A stretch of 64,000 nt of DNA from Rhynchopus euleeides (GCA_963210315.1 OY723308.1:124001-188000); one strand, 5' to 3'. Positions 21,166 to 31,890 are shown, counted from the stretch's first letter. Program-made: numbers and translations. The notes: generated by a model not told the origin, from the letters alone.

Positions 21166-24100
21166 CTACCGCTGCTCGGTGTCACTTTCAATGAAGGCCT
21201 CGCGGAAGACAACATCCATGAAGAGCTCTCTGCAGAAGGTGGTCAGCTCGTTGAAGTCCACACCCCCGCGGTCCTCCACGTCAACCAGGGTGAAGGCCTC
21301 GTTGGTCACCTGTGGTGGCGGTGCAGGGGACCCGAGGCGCTCAGCCAGCTTCGCAACGATGGGCACAGCGAGTGTGTTGGGGACCATCTCCCGGCTTCCC
21401 GCCACGTTGCACTGGTCGCACGCCGCGAGCACAAGCGTGCGCCACATCTCGGGGCTCGACTGCATCGCGAAGACGTTCTCCGAGCTGAACTGGGGGCCGA
21501 AGCGGGCCGTCCCCGCCTCGCGCAGCAGCTTGAGGCGGCTCCTCTTCGCCTCCTCGCTCATGGTGTCCATGCGGACACGCACCTCCTTCACCATGTGCGC
21601 CCCAGGCTGCAGCTTCAGCTTGATGCCGCTGATCCAGCTGCCGCGGCGTGGCCTGTCCCTGTGGGGGTGGGAAGGGTGGTGGGGCGGCAACACCGCACCG
21701 TGTGCATCTGGTATACTTCTCAACAGATGGCAAAAGGATCGGGCCGATGTTTTCACTGTGTTCGGGTGACACCTGACACCACCCCGACCAAAAAATGTGC
21801 GGATAGAATCTCACCTTCACCCGCCGTGTTTTTTCAGAGAGAAGGGGGCATCCTGGGTGTGTAGGGCTGGTGACATACTGTGCAGTTTTTGTCTTCAGCT
21901 TGCCGTACCATGAGCCCTGCTGCCGCATGCGGTCTTCCGTCTTGACGTGCTCCAGCAGCTTCTTGCGCCACTCCACGATGAACTTTTCATCCTGCACGAC
22001 GAACAGCGACAGCTCCACCCCCTCAAACGCATGCCCCCTCGGGCCGATTGCGTTGAGAAAGTCACCGCGCGTCACGATGGGCCACGTCCCTATCGGATTC
22101 CTCACCTTCACCACCAGATCCCCCGCCTGCAGGCCCGCGCCGTGCGCAGGGCCATCCCGCACCACCTCCGAGATGACGACAGCAGGCTCGGGGTCCTGCT
22201 TGGAGGGCCCCTTCACCTTGATCTGCAGCGACCCCTCTGCTCCGAACGGCGTCTCGATGCGCCGCCAGTAACGCTCGAGATACTTCGCACCGCGCACCTC
22301 CTGCTTCTCGATCACATCACGGTCGTGCTCCTGCTGGCGCTGCACATCCTGAAGAGACCTCTGCAGGTGTGCGCTGCCGTGAACCTCACGGAGCTGCTGC
22401 CGCAGCATCGCCAGCTCAGCACTCTGCTTCTCGACAAGAGCCTGGAGGCGTGCTATCTCGCTGTCACGCTCCGCAAGCAAAGCCTCGTCCAGCGCATCCT
22501 CCGCCTTCTTCTCCAACTCCCGGATCTGCGCCAGCAGCACGGCACGCTCGTTCTCGCTCATCCCCTTCTGCGACTCCACCTCCGCGGCACGCCGCCACCT
22601 CTCGCACTCCCGCTCGACACGCGCCCTCTCCCGCAGATGCTCCTGCCGCTCCTCTGCAGCCGCGTCGCGCGCCTTCTCCACCTCGCCCTGCATCTCCTGC
22701 GTGCGGCGTTCCTCCGCTGCGCGCATCTCCTCTGCGCGCCGCTTGTGCCCCTCTGCAGCCTGCTCCGAAGCCTGCTCCAGCATGTCAGCCTTGTGCTTCT
22801 CCGCCTGCGCCTCCTGCTTCTGCTGCGAGGCGCGGAGCTGCGCGTCGTGCAGCTTTGCCTGGGTATCCTTCAGCGCGCCGCGCACCCCCGCCTCGCTCTC
22901 CATCAGCTGGGAGATGCGCGCGTCCTTATCACCCTCCGTCGCACGCAGCGCGGCATGCAGCGCCTCCGCCTCATCCGCGAGATGCTGCTTCTCCTGCCGC
23001 CCGCTCTGCAGCTCCTGCTCGTGCCGCACCGCCGCGGCACGCCCCTCCCCCTGCAGCCGCTCCACCTCACGCGCATGCGACGCCTCGCGCTCCGCCAGCC
23101 GGCGCTCCGCCTCCCCCACCTTCGCCGCCAGCCCCTGCTCCCGGGCGACCGCCTCCCGCTCCGCCTCGACGAGGGACTCTGCCCGGTCCTGCTCCGCCTG
23201 CTTGCGCTGCGCCTCCTGCGCCGCCGCCATCCGCGACTGCTGCGCAGCCGCCTCCTCCAGCGCAGCGAGGCGCTGCTCCGCCTTCTCCGCACGGTGCTGC
23301 GCCGCCTGCCCCGCCTCCGCGGCCCTCACCTCCGCCTGCACCACCTCCTGCGCCGCCGCGCTGGCGCGCAGCTCTGCGGCGTGCACCGCGTCAGCCGCCT
23401 TCCTGCCAGCCTCTGCCTGCGCCTCCGCCACAGCCCCCTTGGCGCCGTCCTCCGCCTGGGTGATGCGCAGCTCCATGGTGTCCTGCAGGGCCTGGGCCTG
23501 GGTGGCGGCGCGGGCCCCCTGCAGCTCCGCCTCCCGCAGCTGCGCCCGCAGCTGCTGCGCCTCGCCCTCGGCACGCGCCGCTGCCTCCGCCGCGCTGCCC
23601 TCGAGGGCGCGGCGCAGCTCTGCCTGGGCCTGCAGGGCGCGTGCCTCCGCCTCCGCCACGCTCGCCTCCGCCTCCTGCAGAGCTGCCTGGTGGCGCGCAT
23701 CCGCCTCCAGCCGAATGGCCTGCTCGCGCGCCTCAGCACTCTGCAGCGCAGCGACACGCTGCTCCTCAGCCCCAACCCGCAACGCCTGCTCCCGGGCCTC
23801 CGCCTCCTGCAGCGTTGCCTCGCGCTGCCGCTCCGACTCCCGCAGCTGTGCCCCCGCCTCCGCCTCCGCCGCCTGCAGCGCCGCCTGCACCTTCGCCTCC
23901 CCGGACCGCTCCGCAGCACTCACCGCCTGCTGCAGGGCTGCGGCACGCGACTCGGCTGAGGCCAGGGATGCCGCCGCCTCCTGCCGCACCTCCGCGACAG
24001 CAGCTTCGGCGGATTCCGCTGCGGCGTCCCGCTCCCCCTCCTTCTCCTTGATGGTGGCGTAGGCGCTGACAACGGCGACACGCTGGGCCCCCTCCCTGCA

Positions 24101-25498
24101 GTGCAGCAGGAGGAGGGACGCAAGGCTCTCCTGCAGCACGCCACGGGCATGCTCCTCGCAGTCCCCCAGGGCACCTAGCAGCGCGGCCTGCGCAGCCTCG
24201 TCGGAGCGCCGCGCAACCTCCGCGTCAAAAGCCTGCTCCCGGCGTGTGAGGGTCGCGCTCAGCTCCCCCGCCTCCGCCAGCGCCTCTCGCGCCCGCTCCT
24301 CCGCCATCCTGACGTGCACCTTCAGCGCCTCCTCGCGGTCCTCCCGGTCCGACCCCCTCTGGAGGTGCCCGTCAACCTCCTTCTCGAGCCTGCCCAGCGC
24401 GATGCTCTTCTCCGACACCATGTCCTCCAGGGAGGTCACCTCAGCGTGCATGCTCTCCAGAGCAGCGTGCGCCTCCCTGAGGCGGTTGTTCGCAACGTCC
24501 TCGTTGCGGAGCGCCTCCTGCAGGTCGTGGTCCTTCGACAGCTGCTGCTGGGCATGCGAGGCCTGGGCAGCCCGCAGGGCGGACAGCTCAGCCAGGAGGG
24601 CCTGCACCGAATCGGCATGCCCCTGCAGGCTCATCGCAGCCAGAGGCACCCTCGCCTCGTCGATCTGCGAGTCGAGGGAGCTCAGCAGGCCCAGCAGGGC
24701 GTCCCCCTCCTCAGTACCCCCCTCATCTGCCGCCGCAGGCAGGGCGCCTGCAGCGCCCCCCGAGGGCAGTGATGCAGGCGGTGCGCCAGCGGACCCCGCC
24801 CTCTGCTGGAAGGGGATGAGAGGCGCGCGGAACGCGCGCCCCTGGGCACTCCGCGGCGTAGACCTCCCATCAGGCAAAGGCGAGGGGGGGCGCTCTGCCC
24901 CTGCGCTGGCCATCTGGCTCTCCATTGCCAAGGCCCTGCTGAAGAGGTCCAGGCCGGAGGCTTCGGAGGGAGGGAGGCGGGAGTCAACCGGGGTGGTGGC
25001 AGGGGCGCGGGTGTGGTGGTCGGTTCCGACGAGCCGGCGGAAAGCGAGGGACCACTCGTCGGGGGAGACGGTTTTGTCGGGGTCGGTCATCAGCCTGGAG
25101 CACAGGGTTCGGAGAGCCTTGCTCTCCGCAAGGTCCGGTTTGGCGAGGGCCTGCTGCACGGTGTTGTCCTCCTGCAGCGACTCCAGCAGCTGCCGCCTCA
25201 GCACCTGCCGCCCGAAGTTGCGGTCGACATACGACTGCATATAGTCCCCCAGGTGCTGCCCGTGGAGGTCGGGGTGGATCCCCCTCGCCCCCAGGACCCC
25301 CAGCACCTCCTCCAGCTCCGAGGGGGGCACCTCGGCGAGGTGTGCGGCCAGCTCCTCCCCGTGGCGGGCGTGGTAGCCACGCTCCACGACCCACCACTGG
25401 CCAGGGCCTTCGACATGTCGGAGGGTTGCCAGCAGTGCAGGGGTGTCGGCGGCGAGCCCGCCACGCAGGGCTTCGTGCAGGCCCTGGATCAGCGCGTC
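21166..25498 (-). CDS. annexin-like / coiled-coil / PDZ / EF-hand protein, exons 2-3
   Basis: Exons 21879-25498 and 21166-21658 (220-bp phase-2 intron, donor GTATGT, acceptor CCCCCACAG). With exon 1 at 31621-31692 the product is 1,394 aa. Exon 2 opens straight after an acceptor (C-rich tract then AAACAG). Order of domains: an annexin-like repeat at about residues 20-95 (ALIQGLHEALRGG…QWWVVERGY…HGEELAAHL…ELEEVLGVL); a Ser/Pro linker; about 700 residues of Ala/Glu/Arg-rich coiled coil; a PDZ domain (SLQIKVKG…VVRDGPAHGAGLQAGDLVVKV); then, across the last intron, a C-terminal region with an EF-hand-like loop (DVEDRGGVDFNEL, Glu at position 12). This suggests a Ca2+/lipid-responsive cytoskeletal scaffold; function is inferred only from domains. 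Confidence 0.85.
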
Positions 25499-25682
25499 CT
25501 GTTTGGGGGAGGGGGAGGGGAGGGGGGGGTGATATAGGCAGTGTAGTGGTGAGCAGACAAAAAAAATGATTTTGTTGCCCACAAAAAATTCACCCAAAGT
25601 CTCTCCCGCCGGTTTCACAGACACAGGCAACACCGTTGCACAAACTCATCACGCCATCTGTTTTGCCCCCCCCCCCCCCCTA

Positions 25683-26119
25683 GGGCAGTGGTGGCAGCGT
25701 ACGGCCGTACGGTACGCGTACGCGTACGCACTTTCTGAAAATCGCGCTGCGTACGCGTACGCAGATTTTGCGTACGGCTGGTATTCCAGGCCTCTCAGCA
25801 CACAGTAGGCCACCCAGCGGGTGGCTGGGCCCTGGACTTTGATCTTGCCTTTCACAGATGGTTCCTTGCCGCGCACGTGGCGAATAACTCGCAACACCTG
25901 CAAGTACACCCGCAATCATACTGCAAAAGGTACCACTTCCGACTGGAAGGCTCGAAGGCTGCCCCTGGGACACCTGAGTTCGACGGTCGGATTTGGTGTG
26001 CGGCCATGGCTGTCTCCTGTGCTCCATAGACTGCCGTACGCAGCGCCGTACGCGTACGCGTACGCCGTACGCACTTTTTGAAAATCACGCTGCGTACGCG
26101 TACGCAGCCACCACTGCCC
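25683..26119. mobile_element. TIR element 5 (437-bp miniature element)
   Basis: Bounded by TA at 25681-25682 and 26120-26121. Ends are GGGCAGTGGTGGC and its exact complement. Just inside each end are dense CGTACG/TACGCG palindromes and an ACTTT(C/T)TGAAAATC block present in both halves. No coding capacity, so a MITE-like non-autonomous element. Confidence 0.85.
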
Positions 26120-26433
26120 TAGGCATACAGTGCAAACGATAATAATTATCGCATACGATACACGGTGGACTCCAGCGGGGGTAGGGTAACCCTTTTCGGG
26201 AGTCTCAACTAGGGGGAGTCCAACTCCCGCTAGCGGGAGTATAGACTCCCGCTAGCGGGAGTCTATACTCCCGCTAGCGGGAGTCTGACTCCCCCTAGCG
26301 GGAGTCTTTTCACCTATTTTCACTCATTTTTCCCATGATACCTATGCAATGTGGCACTCGTCACTGAAGTACAGCCACACCAAACGAAACGGACGTTTCC
26401 ACCCATCCCAGCTCGCAGACCTGATTCACAAAA

Positions 26434-26814
26434 ATGGGGAAGACGACAACGAAGCCGGCAGCGAAGCCGGCGGCAAAGTCGATTAAGAAGAAGAAGAGCG
26501 CAGAGAGTCCCGAGGCTGCGGAGGCGACGAACATTGTGCATGATTTTTGCACGGCCTTCCCTGTTAAAAAAGGGGGCAGTGTGCTGACACTGGGATCCAT
26601 TAGAAGGCTCCTAGCAACGGTGTTGAGCAAGGAGCTCCACAAGCACAGCACCCAGGTGGCCAACGCAATCATCGCCATGTCTTCCCTGACATGGATAAGT
26701 TCGCTGTCAGGGAAGTCGCAACGATGCGGAAGGAGGGCGCTCTCCGTCATATACAAGGTGGAGGCGAAGTATGGCAAGGTGCAGGATACAAACGTGTCGT
26801 CGGGGGCAGCCTGA
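26434..26814 (+). CDS. element 3 ORF1: Lys/Ala-rich small protein (126 aa)
   Basis: ATG-to-stop frame with a basic, low-complexity N-terminus (TTTKPAAKPAAKSIKKKK) followed by a possible globular part (SIRRLLATVLSKELHKH…ANAIIAMSSL). Occupies the same place as the 133-aa frame of element 2. An overlapping plus-strand frame (26691-26987) may be a frameshifted continuation. Not recognised; a DNA-binding accessory role is a guess from charge. Confidence 0.5.
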   Translation: MGKTTTKPAAKPAAKSIKKKKSAESPEAAEATNIVHDFCTAFPVKKGGSVLTLGSIRRLLATVLSKELHKHSTQVANAIIAMSSLTWISSLSGKSQRCGRRALSVIYKVEAKYGKVQDTNVSSGAA

Positions 26815-26963
26815 AGCCGCGAATGATCGCGACACGGGCGAACGGCTTGGCACCGTGGGTCTGGATAGATGCTGGAGTTCGGCCGGGTGAAACCGGAAGT
26901 CGCAGCAAAATTTGCCCCCCCAGATTTCTTCCTCAAACCCACCCGTGGGCTAATCCGGCCTTG

Positions 26964-27063
26964 CACGGTGGACTCCAGCGGGGGTAGGGTACCACTACCG
27001 GGTTTAACCCTTTTCGGGAGTCTCAACTAGGGGGAGTCCAACTCCCGCTAGCGGGAGTATAGA
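26964..27063 (+). repeat. internal direct copy of the element 3 left end
   Basis: Repeats 26161-26252 (CACGGTGGACTCCAGCGG, then the CGGGAGTCTCAACTAGG and CTAGC palindrome blocks) with an extra ~16 bp near 26990-27005. It lies between ORF1 and ORF2, so the ORF2 part alone (26964-28495) would also be a TIR-bounded unit. Confidence 0.85.
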
Positions 27064-27079
27064 TCAGCAGTGGGCAACA

Positions 27080-28216
27080 ATGAGGCGATGCGGGGGGCGA
27101 GGGCACCGATGCTCACTGTGCGACATCCCAGAAGAACGCTGGTATCAACAGGTGCATCGATACCCGCACCTGACTCTCTCTGAGATAAAAGAGGCTGGCT
27201 ACCCCTCCCTCTTGGCAGGTGTGCTTCCCAATGCCCGCTACGTCACCCCAGCACTCCATGACTGCAAGGGGCTCGCCATGCGGCTGATCAGGGTACTGGA
27301 TGAGACAACAAAAAAATATTCGACAAGACCTGTACAAACCTTGCACTGAATGTGTCGCAGAATGGGACAGGTGCTCAGTTCCGGAAGGTCGTGCTTGCCT
27401 GTCACAGGACACACCTACAAGGGCTTGTTCCGCTACCTCTTTGTCTCCCTTGCAGACCTCATGCATTTCCGGTATGCAGACATCCCCTGGCACTTCTGGG
27501 GATGCAAGGATGAGTCAGCCCGGATTCCCTTCTTGCGTGCTCGGATCTCAGGGCATATATTTCACTGGTTGATGGAGCATGCCGAAAAGGGATCAACGCG
27601 CAATGCCTACGTACACAGTCTCCATCATTGGTGGGCTCCAGAAGATGCAGTGCCTCTGCAGAACAACGACGAATTTGAAGAAGCAGAGAACGGACATCGC
27701 AAGAAAGATGCCGTTACAATCGCCAGCTCCGCAACTTACGAGAGAGATCTTGCGATGGCAGAAGAGAAGCGGCGCGCATCGGGCATGCCTTGGAAGGTTG
27801 CGCACCTGTCGCAGGACGGGATCCTCGGGTATAGAGAAGTCATTCTGTGTCCGTGTCTGCACACCCGACACGCTCATAGATTGGCTGTGTATGTTCTTTG
27901 CACACAGTTGACACAGCTGCAGAAGGGGTTTGTGCACTGCAACACACAGGACTTCGTTGAACCCATCAGCGCGCCCTACTTCCTGTCCCGGTTCCCCGAA
28001 GGACACCGCAAATTATCGCTCTGCTTGTGCAAAATGCCAATCCCGCTGGGGGCGACTTTCACACCATTCGTGTCATCCGAGGCGACTTTGAGCACGCTTG
28101 ACCAACGCGCACAGCAGGAGGGGGATGACAGTTCTGACGAAGAAGATGAGGCCTGCAGGATGGCTTGTCTTGCCCAAGGTGTAACACAACTACGACAGGC
28201 GATGGCCGCACTTTGA
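27080..28216 (+). pseudogene. element 3 ORF2: homologue of element 2 ORF2, with in-frame TGA
   Basis: Frame from ATG 27080 to a stop at 28214, interrupted only by an in-frame TGA at 27347-27349; the second part resumes in the same frame at the following ATG. It matches the element 2 protein along most of its length: EAGYPSLLAGV, LHD, MHFRYADIP, YVHSLHHWWAPEDAVPL, then an E/D/N-rich stretch and YERDLAMAEEKRR. An N-terminal CSLC could be half a metal site. The C-terminus is acidic (DDSSDEEDE) and has no zinc fingers, unlike element 2. About 380 codons in total. Family unknown; probably transposition-related. The TGA is most simply a disabling mutation. Confidence 0.7.
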
Positions 28217-30052
28217 CACCTCAAATTCTAACCGCTCACCTCCGCAGGTGCAGCCGCTACCAGGAGGATAGGTAGGTAGTCCAGAGTCCGGGGAAACTGA
28301 CAGAAGCAAAACAAGCCCCTCCCCATCCCTCTTCCACCATGATTTTACCCCCCACGCCAGTAGACTGTAACTATATCATGGGAAAAATGGATGAAAATAG
28401 GTGAAAAGACTCCCGCTAGGGGGAGTCAGACTCCCCCTAGCGGGAGTCTTTGACACCCGCTCAGACTCCCGCTAGGGCCGCTGGAGTCCACCGTGTAATT
28501 ATTATCGTATTCCCATTATCGTATATTATCGTATACGATAATATACGATAATGGTGCGATAATTTTTTGAGATTTTCGGAAAACCAGAAATCAGCCCAGA
28601 ACACATTGAAAAAGTGGTAAAAGTGGAGCCGGAAGCTGCCATTTTTGCTTCTTTGAATTATTGGTGACGGGGGGCTTCACTCAGAAGTGTAGAATGTCCC
28701 TCACAAATGGGTGGCAGAGACACAACACACATAGTGCCTTGACATGCACATCACTATGTCTGTCTGAAGAAGTTTCAGGCACAGTGGGGCGGAGAGGACT
28801 CTGGGGATTGGGCAGTGGCCGTTCCACATGCCCTTCCCCTCGTGACTTACACCCTGTCGCCACCCCACTTCATGGTAAACATGACTACGCAGCAACAGGG
28901 TCATACTTGCGACGGTATGCAACCACCAGTACAGCCTGTTGCGGGTTCGCAAAGCCGACTGGTACGCTGCCTTGCCGTCGGGACCCAGATACTGAGGACA
29001 CCCCTGTGAGAACACTGAGGGAAGACGTTGGGCTAGCCTAGTTGAAGCAGGTGTCGGGGTGACCGAGACAGAGCACCCTGCCCAGAACATGAACAAGAAA
29101 GACTGTTCGACTGATGGGGAAGAACCTGATAGGCAGGTGTGGTCTTCGGTGCAATGTTTGGAGAGATCAGGAGATTTCTCTTCAAGGCTACCACTTATGT
29201 TGGACTTGGCCTTCGCTCCCGTGAGCAGTGAAAAAGTGAGGAACACCGTTCTTCCCCTCTGACTGACGACCAGTGATGACATAGCGAAGGACCTTGAATG
29301 GGGTTTGAACCCGAGAGAGGCAATACTCAACCAAAGGTATTCTTCAGGACCTGGCACGGAACGGGCGATACGAACGCTCCCACCGTGCGCACGGACCTGC
29401 CTGCAACTCTACAAGGAACCACGGGGTGGCGCGCGCACATCACCTCGGAGGCCTCAAGGAGCCTGCCTGACCTGCACGACTCCGCTGCGCTACAAGGCGG
29501 AGCTCGGGCGCCATCCTCACCGACAGCAAGGCAAGGGGTGATGATCATCTGGAGACACCTGAGCCCATGCAGGATCGGAGAGACGCGATCCACCTGAGGG
29601 AGACCACCATCCACCTCCTTCGGACAGACCACACAGCCTTGTCGATGACCACAGCAGCCCAGACACAGACCAGTACGCGTACCCTGCCTGCAGCACCGGA
29701 CCCCACAGGCTCATCTTACCCTTCCTGGGGCTGGGAGAATGGTAGTGATCTCTATTTTGTGGCTGATTGTGGCCCTTGGCGGGGTTTGGTGGCGTTTGGC
29801 GGTGGTAAACTGGAGATTTCGGTGATTGGTTTCGGGCAAAATCAGGTGGGTATCGCATACGATAATGGGATTATCGTATGTTATCGCATACGATAATAAT
29901 TATCGTATCTGGTCGTATACGATAATCCATTATCGCATCATACGATAATGGATTATCGTATGCGATAATGAATTATCGTATGCGACAATTTTCCGAAAAT
30001 TATCGTATCTGGTATATATGCGATAATAATTATCGTTTGCACTGTATGCCTA

Positions 30053-31575
30053 GGGCGGGTCGAAAGCCTGTCCCAAAATGGGGTTTTTCGACATAGCAGC
30101 CGCGGCCCTCTATTTGACCTTCTGACCCCCCAGAACCCACCATACACCGGTTTTTGGGCCCTAGGAGTCCGATTTTCGGGCTCCCGAGCCCCGGAAAGTC
30201 GATTTTTGATGATGTCAAAATTTTGTTCCCTATACTGCACCTCAGGGTCACGCACGGGTTCGCCAGTCCACTATCAGCCCATGTGCAGGCCCACTTTCTC
30301 GACCTCCTCCACCCCTTCCTCCCCTGCGTCCTCAAGACCCTCCATAGGTGCCAATCCTGCATCTTTCGACCCTCTTCCCACTCCAGCGTCGCACCAAACT
30401 GTTGAATGCGGGCAGCCACCATCTCCTTCTCTGTATACACTGCCAGATCATGCAAAGATGCATACTGATGCAGAGTGGGAACCGTCATCAACTTGCACAG
30501 TGTGCGGTGCTTGGCTGCAAGGGACAGGCGGCACAACTGGCCACTGCTCCGACACTGAGATGCTGGTCTGGCCAACGAACTCTTTGTAAGTTGAAAGGTC
30601 TCCTCTGTCGGGAGGGGGGTTTGCGAACCAACCCTCACGACTTGCTCATGGCTTGCTGAGCAGGGCGTGCAATGACTTTCTGATTATTCAGGACGTGCAT
30701 TCGAAGCCCGCGCACTTCTTCTGTGAAATGGTTGTTGCGAGAGTTGCACTGTGTGATTCCTTGATCCCCTTCCTCGCCTCAGCGTACGGAGGACGCTTGA
30801 ATGTCCCGAGCATATCCTTCGCAGCGTCTTTAGCCAGTTCCGCGCACTCGTCATTTACATAAGGCGCGTGCAGCATAAATACCCGGACACTGTTCTGAGA
30901 CCAGGTCCCACAGGACCCTGGTCTTGAGCGCCAGAAGAGAACCTTGATGATAAGCTCGGGCTCTGCGTTGCAGCTGGGTACTCGCTGCGCTCTTCCACCT
31001 CCCTTGACTGTCTGCATCCACAGGAGAAATGCTTCGCAGATAACGGCAGCAGTGGCAAGTGTTTAGTCGGGACAGTTTACCTGCCTTGCATTCTAAGAGA
31101 GCATTCTCATGAGGGCATCAACACTAATGCATCACTGTCGGCTATGATGACATCCTCCCTGTTCCTGGCAGCTCCGAGTTCAATAGCAGGCCACCCAACG
31201 ACTGTGTCAGATGGCATCTTCTCACTGTCCGAATCGTTGGGATACGACGTTGTTTGTGGCGCGGATGAGCGGTTGCATCAGAAAATCACAGCCGCAGGAT
31301 GGTGTGCGCTCGGACGTCCCAGGATGAGAGTGTTTTACTATCTGCCCGTGGCAGGCGTCCGTGCCATGACCCGGAGGTGCAGTATAGGGAACGGAAAAAT
31401 TGACATCATCAAAAATCGACTTTCCGGGGCTCGGGAGCCCGAAAATCGGACTCCTAGGGCCCAAAAACCGGGGTATGGTGGGTTCTGGGGGGTCAGAAGG
31501 TCAAATAGAGGGCCGCGGCTGCTATGTCGAAAAACACCATTTTGGGACAAAAAAACGGGGCTTTCGACCCCCCCC
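30053..31575. mobile_element. TIR element 6 (1.5 kb) with ~205-bp terminal inverted repeats
   Basis: Flanked by TA (30051-30052, 31576-31577). Left end GGGCGGGTCGAAAGCC, right end the complement of G8-TCGAAAGCC. The inverted repeats cover about 30053-30258 and 31364-31575 and include GACATAGCAGCCGCGGCCC, and a GTCCGATTTTCGGGCTCCCGAG block; the right copy has ~11 extra bases. Interior minus-strand frames (30688-31017, 30270-30638) are short. One has a C-x5-C…C cluster (SQCRSSGQLC…TLCK), but nothing is recognisable, so it is probably non-autonomous or decayed. Confidence 0.85.
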
Positions 31576-31620
31576 TACCCCCCCCCCCCTGGAGCTGTCT
31601 GGGGATATGTAGGGGCATAC

Positions 31621-31692
31621 CACAACGCTGTCCTGCGCGGCGTGCACCGATGGGTGCAGGCTGAGCGGCGAGGTGGTGGCTGAATCGGGCAT
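31621..31692 (-). CDS. annexin-like/coiled-coil/PDZ protein, exon 1 (24 codons)
   Basis: ATG at 31692 opens MPDSATTSPLSLHPSVHAAQDSVV, ending at a GTATGC donor in phase 0. It joins exon 2 (DALIQGLHEALRGG…, acceptor at 25499), completing the first helix of the annexin-like repeat. Evidence is the consensus donor, matching phase, the in-frame ATG, and the plausible join (QDSVV|DALIQGL). If the intron annotation is wrong, the protein lacks a start codon near 25498. Confidence 0.65.
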
Positions 31693-31837
31693 AGCGGGCA
31701 AGGTACTCCCGCCCTCCCACTCTGCCACCATGCCTGCCTTGGGGGGGTGGATGGGTAGGGGTGCGATGGCGGGGTGGGGTGGGGTGGGGTGGGAGCAAAG
31801 CAAACCTCGTGGAGAGCTGAGGGGGCTGAGAGGGGGA

Positions 31838-31890
31838 GTGATAGGTAAGAAAATCTGTTTGCTTTTTTTTGAAAAGGGGGGGGGGGGGAG
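31838..31890 (+). repeat. 50-bp dispersed repeat upstream of annexin/PDZ gene
   Basis: Nearly identical to 53441-53490: GTGATAGGTAAGAAAATC, then TGTTTGC, a T run, GAAAA and a long G run. Here it lies about 150 bp upstream of the ATG at 31692. Confidence 0.8.

Larger units (their letters stand above)
26161..28495. mobile_element. TIR element 3 (2.3 kb), nested in element 4
   Basis: Starts CACGGTGGACTCCAGCGG and ends with the complement, flanked by TA (26159-26160 and 28496-28497). Subterminal palindromes GACTCCCGCTAGCGGGAGTC and variants with CCCCCTAG recur at both ends (26206-26306 and 28409-28475), with CATTTTTCCCAT/ATGGGAAAAATG just inside. It carries ORF1 (26434-26814) and ORF2 (27080-28216), plus strand. 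The left-end sequence is repeated internally at 26964-27063. The same TIR bounds the 187-bp element at 55242-55428. Confidence 0.9.
26122..30050. mobile_element. TIR element 4, interrupted by element 3
   Basis: Ends GGCATACAGTGCAAACGATA at 26122 and its complement at 30050, flanked by TA (26120-26121, 30051-30052). Arrays of CGATAAT/ATTATCG palindromes lie inside both ends (26138-26160, 28496-28560 and 29855-30030). Element 3 splits it at 26160/28496. Excising that and one TA restores CGATAATTATTATCG, matching motifs elsewhere in the element. The remaining interior (28560-29850) has no recognised protein on either strand. Confidence 0.85.
25499..31620 (-). other. 6.1-kb first intron filled with transposable elements
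   Basis: Inferred intron of the annexin/PDZ gene: donor GTATGC at 31615-31620, acceptor AAACAG at 25499-25504. It contains the TIR-element stack 25683-31575 and almost nothing else. Removing the stack leaves about 230 bp, comparable with the other introns here (52-345 bp). All coding frames inside belong to the elements. Confidence 0.7.

Noticed and set aside
21300..21320. Possible extra intron acceptor (CCACCACAG) in the annexin/PDZ gene
   Set aside because: The frame runs through without a stop (…SPAPPPQVTNEAFTL), and no GTATG donor lies nearby.
21947..24062. Long plus-strand open frames (670 and 453 codons) opposite the annexin/PDZ gene
   Set aside because: Same reason: compositional antisense of an Ala/Glu/Arg coiled coil; the minus strand has PDZ, EF-hand and splice signals.
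27347..27349. Reassigned TGA codon as explanation for the break in element 3 ORF2
   Set aside because: Host genes use TGA as a normal stop (for example RPN1, and the last exon at 13512), so a nonsense mutation is simpler.
29290..29320. tRNA-like T-arm on the minus strand (GGGTTCAAACCC)
   Set aside because: Stem pairing fails beyond three base pairs and no cloverleaf can be drawn.
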